DNA from: an uncultured Lactobacillus sp.
GTDB lineage: Bacteria; Bacillota; Bacilli; Lactobacillales; Lactobacillaceae
NCBI GenBank assembly: GCA_947641735.1
Contig: CANRQR010000009.1
Coordinates: forward strand, 1-49,039
DNA length: 49,039 bases
Direction of reading: 5' to 3'
Part shown: positions 43,059-49,039 of the stretch, piece after piece
How the letters are laid out: each line of letters starts with the position of its first letter
Numbering within the stretch: the first letter of the stretch is position 1
Translations under genes and position numbers: made by a program
Notes under the pieces: generated by a model
Seen by the model: the letters and a program-made list of their open reading frames with translations, nothing else
Told to the model about the DNA's origin: nothing
The model's database searches: none

Positions 43059-44723
43059 TTAATTGTCAGTAGGGGTAAGTTTATTCTCATTAGCTTCTTT
43101 GACTAATTTAGCTGCAGCTTGCTCGTCTGGACCATAGTGGCGCTTAATTGGCATACCCATTGGATTTTGATCTTTAGACATAACAGTTGTTGGAACGTTT
43201 GATAAAGCCTTTCCAGGTTTCTTAAGTCCTTCAATTTCCCAAGTAAATGGAGCAAATTTGTTGTGTGGATCAACCCATTCGGGGTGCTTCTTTGATAGTT
43301 GATACATAATAAAGCAAATAGCTAAAATAAGTGCTACCAAAATACAAATAGTTACAACATAAGTAACAGGGGAGCCAACTTCGGCTTTAACTTGTGCTGG
43401 TGGATAGATGGCTAATACAATACCGAATACACTAGAGATTAAACCAAGACCAGCAACAATCCATGCCCCAACTTTGCCACCTGGAACTTTAAATGGGCGA
43501 GGACGGTTAGGTTGATCGTATCTTAATCTTAAAAATGTGATGAACATTAAGATGTAGTAGAACATGTAAAGAACTGTGATGGTCTGAGTTAACATAATGA
43601 CGAAACCTTCAACATTTGGAAGTAATTTAACCAAGTAGGCAATTATCGTCATCCCTGCAATTTGAGTGTACATTAGATGAGCAGGCATTTGATGTTTGTT
43701 CTTCTCCTGGAACCACTTTGGCAAAAATCCAGAACCACCAGCTTGTCCTAGCATAAATGAGGGACCAGCCATGTTAGTAATAACACTGGCTAAAACATTA
43801 CATAATCCAGCCCACACAAGAACCATATATAACCATGGGATTCCAATTGTGGCACCAAGTGTTCTGAATACTGTGTTCAAAGTATAAATAACATTAATCT
43901 GCTTTTCTGGAACAACCATTGCAATGATTACAGTACCAACAACGAAGATTAAGAATACTAAGATAATAGAGAAGAACATTGCCGTTGTGAAATCCTTTTC
44001 AGGATGTTTTAATTGTTTGATGTGAGCGGCATTCATATCAATACCGGTGTATGAGAAGAATACTCCGGCTGCTAAGGCTAAAGTGCTCATTCCATTCCAC
44101 TTAGGAATTAATCCTTTTGGTGTCATTGGAATGGCAGGAGCGTGTCCTTGACACAACCAAACAATGGTTAAAATAACCATTAAAGCTAAGGGAATAAAGG
44201 TACCAATTAAAACACCATATTTAGCAACACTACTGAATGCTTTAACTCCCTTAGTGGCAACAAAAGTTAGTACCCAATATAAAATAATGAATCCAGTCAT
44301 GATTAATACTTCATGTTGTGGGTGTTGAGCGAATTGAACCGCTTTATTATACATTGGTGTATAGAACATAATTGTTGCAGCATAACTAGGCATCCCCATC
44401 CCAAAGTTAATCATTGTTTGGAACCATAGAATTAATAAACAGGTTAGTGCCCAGCCTTTGCCTAAACCTTCACCAACCCATCGAAAGATACCACCACGAT
44501 TACTCCAGCCAGATGCTAGTTCGGCAGCTACTAAAGCTGTAGGAATGAAGAAACAAATAGCACCAATAGCGAAATAGGTAACGGAAGCTAAACCATAGAA
44601 GGCTTGCTGAACGTCATTACCAATACCGGCAATAATGGTAACGTTCATTAGGGTGAGAGCAAGGATGGAAATATAAATCTGTTTGACAGACTTTTTATCC
44701 TTTTCCTTTGCATCTTCCATCAT
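43059..44723 (-). CDS. APC-family amino-acid permease, copy A
   Basis: A 554-residue permease with about 12 hydrophobic segments, resembling the glutamate:GABA antiporter group (GadC-like). The segments TIIAGIGNDVQQAFYG, GGIFRWVGEGLGKGW and SYTGIDMNAAHIKQLKHPEKD are characteristic. A long hydrophilic C-terminal tail ends the protein. Substrate is unknown. I chose ATG 44723 because AGGAG is 9-10 bases upstream; ATG 44732 is too close to it. It heads the permease-peptidase-C45 gene group. A near-identical tail segment is found in copy B. Confidence 0.9.
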   Translation of the reverse strand: MMEDAKEKDKKSVKQIYISILALTLMNVTIIAGIGNDVQQAFYGLASVTYFAIGAICFFIPTALVAAELASGWSNRGGIFRWVGEGLGKGWALTCLLILWFQTMINFGMGMPSYAATIMFYTPMYNKAVQFAQHPQHEVLIMTGFIILYWVLTFVATKGVKAFSSVAKYGVLIGTFIPLALMVILTIVWLCQGHAPAIPMTPKGLIPKWNGMSTLALAAGVFFSYTGIDMNAAHIKQLKHPEKDFTTAMFFSIILVFLIFVVGTVIIAMVVPEKQINVIYTLNTVFRTLGATIGIPWLYMVLVWAGLCNVLASVITNMAGPSFMLGQAGGSGFLPKWFQEKNKHQMPAHLMYTQIAGMTIIAYLVKLLPNVEGFVIMLTQTITVLYMFYYILMFITFLRLRYDQPNRPRPFKVPGGKVGAWIVAGLGLISSVFGIVLAIYPPAQVKAEVGSPVTYVVTICILVALILAICFIMYQLSKKHPEWVDPHNKFAPFTWEIEGLKKPGKALSNVPTTVMSKDQNPMGMPIKRHYGPDEQAAAKLVKEANENKLTPTDN

Positions 44724-44754
44724 TGTTAACATCTCCTAAATAACATACGTTAAA

Positions 44755-44786
44755 GAAAAAGCTAGGTGAGAGTCACCTAGCTTTTA
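44755..44786. terminator. intrinsic terminator between pepD and permease A
   Basis: AAAGCTAGGTGA pairs with TCACCTAGCTTT around a 3-base loop. On the minus strand it ends in T5, terminating the dipeptidase transcript, so permease A needs its own promoter or readthrough. Confidence 0.87.
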
Positions 44787-44791
44787 TTAAA

Positions 44792-46216
44792 TTAATTTTG
44801 TAAACGATCAGTATTAATTGAAAAACTTAAACGAGATAAAGTTAATTCACGTTTCACTAAATCTCCTACAGTTTTATGTGTAAGGTCAAGAACCTTTTGT
44901 GCATTAGCTGCATTAGCCTTAGTTAGATATTGAGTTAGCTTTTGTCCACTTAACTTTTCAGCTTTCTCATCAGTTACATGGACTAAATGATGAGTAAGTT
45001 GATCAGCAGTAGGCAAGAAACCATCTAAGCCACTTAATAGAGATTTCATTTCATTATAGCTTGGTTGAATTAAAGCAGCTACAGTCCTTGATAACCAATA
45101 AGCTTCTTCAGGACTATATGCATCAGTTGTATTCTCGTACTGAGGAGCCGTACCATTTGCATTAGCATAAAATGGCACATATGGATTAAAGGCCGTTGGA
45201 GCAAAATTAAACCAAGCAATTCCAGCAATTCCAGCTGGTACTTTATTTCGAATTTCTAGAATATGCGATTCTGCACATCTTGCCATAGAAATTGGACGGA
45301 ATTTAGTTCTGTCATCTTTTGGCGTGTCATCTGCTAGAGGATCATAAATAGTTTCATTGTAATGAGAACTAAGAACATAGCCGACATCTTCACGCTTTAA
45401 TTTACGATCTGGTTTAAAACTAAAGTCTAAATTGTTGCTAGTAGGTGAGAAAGCAATATGACCCAAGTAGCGTTGACCAAACCAAACGCGTGGAGTGTTG
45501 TAGCAACGATCACGTGCATTAGACGTACCAAAAATATGGCGAAAATTAAATTCATTAGGATCAGGGTTAAGGTTATTACTGTCTACGAACTCTCTAATGC
45601 CAGGAGCCCACATAAAACGACTACTATCATCAAAGTCAATATCTTGAAGTGAAACTTGATTAGCAATTACAGCCGCTTTGTCATCATCAAGTTTTTCAGC
45701 AACCCAATAGTGACCGGTTGGAATTTCCATGTACCAAACTTCATCTTTGTCACTAAAGGCAATTCCATTTCCTTCGTGTGAACCATATTTTTCAATTAGT
45801 TTACCAAGATATTGGACACCGTCCCGCGCAGAATGAATGAAAGGTAATACAATACTTAAAAGCGCATCTTCACCAATTCCATTACTTACAAGTGGGTCTA
45901 ATCCTAAAACTTGTGGATTACCATATAGGCTTTCTGTTGAACTCATGGCTACATTTTCACTATTAATGCCACACTCACCAAATTGACCATGAATTTTGTA
46001 ATCAACAAAAGGTGCCATTTGATAGCGAAGTGCATTTTCAGGGAGAGGAATATCTAAGCCTGTAACATATGAATGGAAAGTTTGTTTTTCTGATTTGGCA
46101 GGAACAACTACAAACTTTACTGGTACATTACAAACCTCGGCATCGCAATTACGAGCAATGATCGTAGAACCGGCAATATTGGCTTTTTTACCAACTATAA
46201 CAGTGGTACATGCCAT
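44792..46216 (-). CDS. pepD: C69-family dipeptidase (PepD/PepDA type)
   Basis: A 474-residue Ntn-hydrolase dipeptidase with broad specificity, known from lactobacilli as PepD/PepDA. The N-terminus MACTTVIVGKKANIAGSTII is the C69 signature; Cys3 becomes the nucleophile when the first two residues are removed. GHYWVAEKLDDD and the FRPISMARCAESHILEIR region are also typical. RNDD at residues 22-25 of family members reads RNCD here, a small deviation. It lies 40 bases after PepC-like copy B and probably shares its transcript with permease B. Confidence 0.93.
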   Translation of the reverse strand: MACTTVIVGKKANIAGSTIIARNCDAEVCNVPVKFVVVPAKSEKQTFHSYVTGLDIPLPENALRYQMAPFVDYKIHGQFGECGINSENVAMSSTESLYGNPQVLGLDPLVSNGIGEDALLSIVLPFIHSARDGVQYLGKLIEKYGSHEGNGIAFSDKDEVWYMEIPTGHYWVAEKLDDDKAAVIANQVSLQDIDFDDSSRFMWAPGIREFVDSNNLNPDPNEFNFRHIFGTSNARDRCYNTPRVWFGQRYLGHIAFSPTSNNLDFSFKPDRKLKREDVGYVLSSHYNETIYDPLADDTPKDDRTKFRPISMARCAESHILEIRNKVPAGIAGIAWFNFAPTAFNPYVPFYANANGTAPQYENTTDAYSPEEAYWLSRTVAALIQPSYNEMKSLLSGLDGFLPTADQLTHHLVHVTDEKAEKLSGQKLTQYLTKANAANAQKVLDLTHKTVGDLVKRELTLSRLSFSINTDRLQN

Positions 46217-46256
46217 ATATAATCGTCCTTTCTAAAGACTAAAGAAATAGTATTCT

Positions 46257-47582
46257 TTAAATTGGGTTCATTGCGTTCCAGTATGGAAGCATTACAGGTT
46301 CTTTTTCATATGCAGCAAGTTGTTCATCAGTTAAGTACTTCTTGTTGACAACAGTTTCGTAGGTATATTGTTCCATCCAATCGTTGCCCATAATAAAGTA
46401 ACCTTTGTGACCTGGCTTAGTGCCCCAAGAGTTTTGAATCTTCCATCTTATTGGCTTGTCATCACGCATGTCAACACCAGAAATAAGCATTGCATGAGTT
46501 GGCAAACTTTCACGATATTCAAATCTCTTAGTCTTATCAGTACCTAACTTAATACCAAATGAACGATCCCAGTCGTAAACATTAACATCAAGTAAACCAG
46601 CATCTGGAGCCCATTCTTGTAGGACGTCACAACCAAACCATACAGGTTCGTCATCCTTTAATTGTTCAAGAGCAGTCTTTTCCATATCTTTCATTGAAAC
46701 GTTGAAGTAACGACTTGGTTGACCACCAACCATATTGCCAGAGATTTCAACGCCAAATGGAGTATTATATGGATAATTTTCACCTGGTAAGTTCATTAGT
46801 TCAACATAATCATCAAAGTTGATGTTAACAAACTTCTTGAAGAATTCTATTGGTGTAACTTGACCAGTAGTATGATATTCATTGTTTTCATCACGATATT
46901 CGTAGGTGAATTTGTCTGGAGGAGTACCTAATGAAATAGCTAATACACGGTAGTTTTCTGCATTTAAGTGGTGAAGAACACTCTTCATCTTTTCATCAGA
47001 TGCGTCGCTATTAGCTAAATCACGTAACTTCATAGCGTCTTTTTGTAACTTTCTGTTAAACATACGGTTTAATTCTTGTGAGTTAGCACTAGCAGCAGTT
47101 TCTGGGTAGGCTTCCATTGGAACAATACCGTATTTTTCAATTAAGTCTACTAATAGTTGCCAGTCACCACCATCTTGTTGAGGAGTAGTAAGTAACCAGT
47201 TAACTAGACGGTCTGATAATGGACGATCAGCTGTGTTAATAATGTTTTGGTAGAAATAATTAGCTTTTTCTAACTTATCATAGAAGTAAACATAGCTTCC
47301 TGATAAGTCCATATTTTTTATATGATGATCTTTTTCAATGTGATAGCGAATAAAGTTTAAACCAGAGAAATCCCAGCAACGACCGGATTGTTTTTGATTT
47401 AGAACATGATTTGAATCAACATCAATTGAAAATACAAATGGTGCACTATTAACTACACTTTGATTTGTGATTGATTTCTTAATACCGTTTTTCATTACGG
47501 CATTTTGTGTATTACGATACTTTGGTGTATCTAAAAATTCTGATCTAACTTGTTTTAAATCTTCATTATCAATTTGTACCAT
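46257..47582 (-). CDS. C1-family cysteine aminopeptidase (PepC/PepG/PepE-like), copy B
   Basis: A 441-residue paralogue of the protein at 41705-43033, alike along its whole length. The N-termini (DLKQVRSEFLDTPKYRNTQN against DLKTIRSDFLDNQRYRVTQN) and the active sites match. Cys69 is in SGRCWDFSGLN, the His in LPTHAMLISGVD and the Asn in IQNSWGTKPGHKG. The two differ next to the Cys (WDF here, WMF in copy A), where specificity may be affected. It is 33 bases downstream of permease B and upstream of pepD. Codons are more biased than in copy A, suggesting higher expression. Confidence 0.93.
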   Translation of the reverse strand: MVQIDNEDLKQVRSEFLDTPKYRNTQNAVMKNGIKKSITNQSVVNSAPFVFSIDVDSNHVLNQKQSGRCWDFSGLNFIRYHIEKDHHIKNMDLSGSYVYFYDKLEKANYFYQNIINTADRPLSDRLVNWLLTTPQQDGGDWQLLVDLIEKYGIVPMEAYPETAASANSQELNRMFNRKLQKDAMKLRDLANSDASDEKMKSVLHHLNAENYRVLAISLGTPPDKFTYEYRDENNEYHTTGQVTPIEFFKKFVNINFDDYVELMNLPGENYPYNTPFGVEISGNMVGGQPSRYFNVSMKDMEKTALEQLKDDEPVWFGCDVLQEWAPDAGLLDVNVYDWDRSFGIKLGTDKTKRFEYRESLPTHAMLISGVDMRDDKPIRWKIQNSWGTKPGHKGYFIMGNDWMEQYTYETVVNKKYLTDEQLAAYEKEPVMLPYWNAMNPI

Positions 47583-47615
47583 AATTAATCTCTTTTCTTT
47601 AAATCGATAATTTAT

Positions 47616-49039
47616 TTAACTTTTATCAGTTGAAATCTCATTGTTTTCATCTGCTTTAACAACGTCATCAGAAACTTGTTCATTTGGCTTATATGGGCGC
47701 TTAATTGGCATACCCATTGGATTTTGATCTTTAGACATAACAGTTGTTGGAACGTTTGATAAAGCCTTTCCAGGTTTCTTAAGTCCTTCAATTTCCCAAG
47801 TAAACGGAGCAAATTTATTGTTCGGATTTACCCACTCTGGGTGTTTCTTAGAAAGTTGATATAAGACAAAACAAACAATTAAAACGACAGCAACTAAAGC
47901 TAAAATAACAGAAATATAAACTGTTGATGAACCAACTTCTGATTTAACTTGTGCTGGAGGATAGATAGCAAGAACAATCCCGAAAACGGATGAAATTATA
48001 CCTACTCCTGCGACAAGCCAAGCACCAAAACTACCACCGGGAACTTTAAATGAACGAGGACGGTTAGGTTGGTCATAACGTAAACGCAAGAAAGCTGTAA
48101 ACATTAAAATGTAATAAAACATGTACAGAACAGTGATTGTTTGAGTAACTAGAATAACAAATCCTTCAACATTTGGAATTAATTTAACTAGATAGGCAAC
48201 AATCGTCATTCCAGCGATTTGCGTATACATTAAATGTGCAGGCATGTTATGTTTATTGTTTTGTTGGAACCAGTGTGGTAAAAATCCACTTCCTCCAACT
48301 TGGCCTAACATAAATGAAGGACCTGCCATATTAGTTACAACCATCGCAATAGTATTGAATAGTAAGGCCCAAACAAGAACCATGTACAACCAAGGCATAC
48401 CAATTGTTGATCCTAAAACCCTGAATACAGAGTAGAGAGTGTATAAAACATTAATTTGTTTTTCAGGAATAATCATTGCAATGATTACAGTACCAACAAC
48501 AAAGATTAAGAAAGCAAGAATAATTGAGATAAACATTGCTTTAGTGAAATCTTTTTCAGGATGCTTCAATTGCTTAATGTGAGCGGCGTTAGTGTCAATA
48601 CCGGTGTATGAGAAGAATACTCCGGCAGCTAATGCTAATGTACTCATTCCATTCCACTTAGGAATTAATCCCTTCGGTGTCATTGGAATAACAGGTTGAT
48701 GCCCCTGAGCTACCCAAACAATAGCTAAAATAATCATAACGGCTAAAGGAATAAGACTTCCGATAATAACACCGTATTTAGCGATGTTAGAAAAGGCCTT
48801 AACACCTTTAGTAGCTAAATAAGTAAGGATCCAATAGAAAATGACCCAACCTGTCATGATCAGCAATTCGTGTTGTGGTGCTTGAGCGAATTTTACAGCC
48901 GCATCATAGTTTGGTGTATAAAACATGATGGTTGCTGTAAAGCTTGGCATCCCCATCCCAAAGTTCAAAATTAATTGGAACCACAGGATAAGTAAACAGG
49001 TTAGTCCCCAGCCTTTACCTAAACCTTCACCAACCCAGC
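47616..49039 (-). CDS. APC-family amino-acid permease, copy B, cut by the window edge
   Basis: The C-terminal 474 residues of a permease homologous to copy A, with the same order of segments (WVGEGLGKGW, FSYTGIDTNAAHIKQLKHPE, LRLRYDQPNRPRSFKVPGG). The start and first helices lie beyond position 49039. The tail is nearly identical to copy A (LSNVPTTVMSKDQNPMGMP) and then diverges. Gene order permease-PepC repeats that of copy A, a tandem duplication of the pair. Substrate unknown. Confidence 0.9.
   Translation of the reverse strand, partial: WVGEGLGKGWGLTCLLILWFQLILNFGMGMPSFTATIMFYTPNYDAAVKFAQAPQHELLIMTGWVIFYWILTYLATKGVKAFSNIAKYGVIIGSLIPLAVMIILAIVWVAQGHQPVIPMTPKGLIPKWNGMSTLALAAGVFFSYTGIDTNAAHIKQLKHPEKDFTKAMFISIILAFLIFVVGTVIIAMIIPEKQINVLYTLYSVFRVLGSTIGMPWLYMVLVWALLFNTIAMVVTNMAGPSFMLGQVGGSGFLPHWFQQNNKHNMPAHLMYTQIAGMTIVAYLVKLIPNVEGFVILVTQTITVLYMFYYILMFTAFLRLRYDQPNRPRSFKVPGGSFGAWLVAGVGIISSVFGIVLAIYPPAQVKSEVGSSTVYISVILALVAVVLIVCFVLYQLSKKHPEWVNPNNKFAPFTWEIEGLKKPGKALSNVPTTVMSKDQNPMGMPIKRPYKPNEQVSDDVVKADENNEISTDKS

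Noticed and set aside
1236..49039. tRNA or rRNA genes
   Set aside because: No cloverleaf with a GTTC-type T-loop and no ribosomal RNA segments were seen in the intergenic regions I read.

Overview
The window is AT-rich Firmicute DNA with the hallmarks of a host-associated Lactobacillus, most like the L. johnsonii / L. gasseri / L. taiwanensis group. This is a judgement from protein resemblance and gene content, not from a database search. Evidence includes an SMK-box (SAM-III) leader on metK, T-box leaders on leuS and argS, a PyrR attenuator on a uracil permease, a helveticin-J-like bacteriocin, an LLH-type holin, oleate hydratase, and several PepC/PepD-type peptidases with amino-acid permeases.

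Layout. 1-13.5 kb is mostly core: metK, a PAP2 phosphatase, leuS, a MurJ/YtgP-like flippase, a DUF2974 hydrolase-like protein, an unknown acidic protein, NAD(P)H-hydrate dehydratase, a D,D-carboxypeptidase, argS and fructose-bisphosphate aldolase. 13.5-21.5 kb mixes intact genes (RelE-like protein, hpt, glutamine amidotransferase, NAD(P)-binding protein, free Met-sulfoxide reductase, helveticin-J homologue, Tag glycosylase) with decayed ones (GNAT, ClC channel, AEC permease, CPBP protease). 21.5-28.7 kb carries an aquaglyceroporin, two tandem DHA2 drug exporters each behind a terminator-like leader hairpin, an EF-hand protein, and a TetR regulator divergent from oleate hydratase. 28.7-36.4 kb is accessory: a peptidoglycan-binding remnant, a membrane protein, an LLH holin, a GNAT without a normal start codon, a truncated and a full copy of one AAA ATPase each behind 10-bp-phased repeats, a HAD phosphatase, a broken AraC regulator, pyrP, a GH1 remnant, and a histidine phosphatase co-transcribed with the full ATPase. 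36.4-40.3 kb has glutaminase, a dihydroxyacetone kinase operon (dhaK, dhaL and an internally deleted dhaM), a structured intergenic element and a second PAP2 phosphatase. 40.3-49.0 kb, all on the minus strand, is a peptide/amino-acid block: two copies of a permease-plus-PepC-like pair, a C69 dipeptidase, and a C45 Ntn-hydrolase. The outer permease runs off the right edge.

How it fits together. Aminoacyl-tRNA synthetases, metK and pyrP are each controlled by RNA leaders that sense their own product or substrate. The right-hand block looks built to import and hydrolyse peptides or amides, consistent with an amino-acid-auxotrophic gut lactobacillus. The many pseudogenes (about ten) indicate ongoing loss of transporters, regulators and sugar-use genes. 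Several are disrupted by a missing T in a T-run, which should be checked against reads.

Most unusual signals: the phased repeats in front of both ATPase copies, the internally deleted DhaM, the unassigned structured element at 39.4-39.5 kb, paired leader hairpins on duplicated exporters, a stand-alone helveticin-J homologue, a holin next to a cell-wall-binding remnant, and a 107-bp perfectly identical segment shared by the two permeases.
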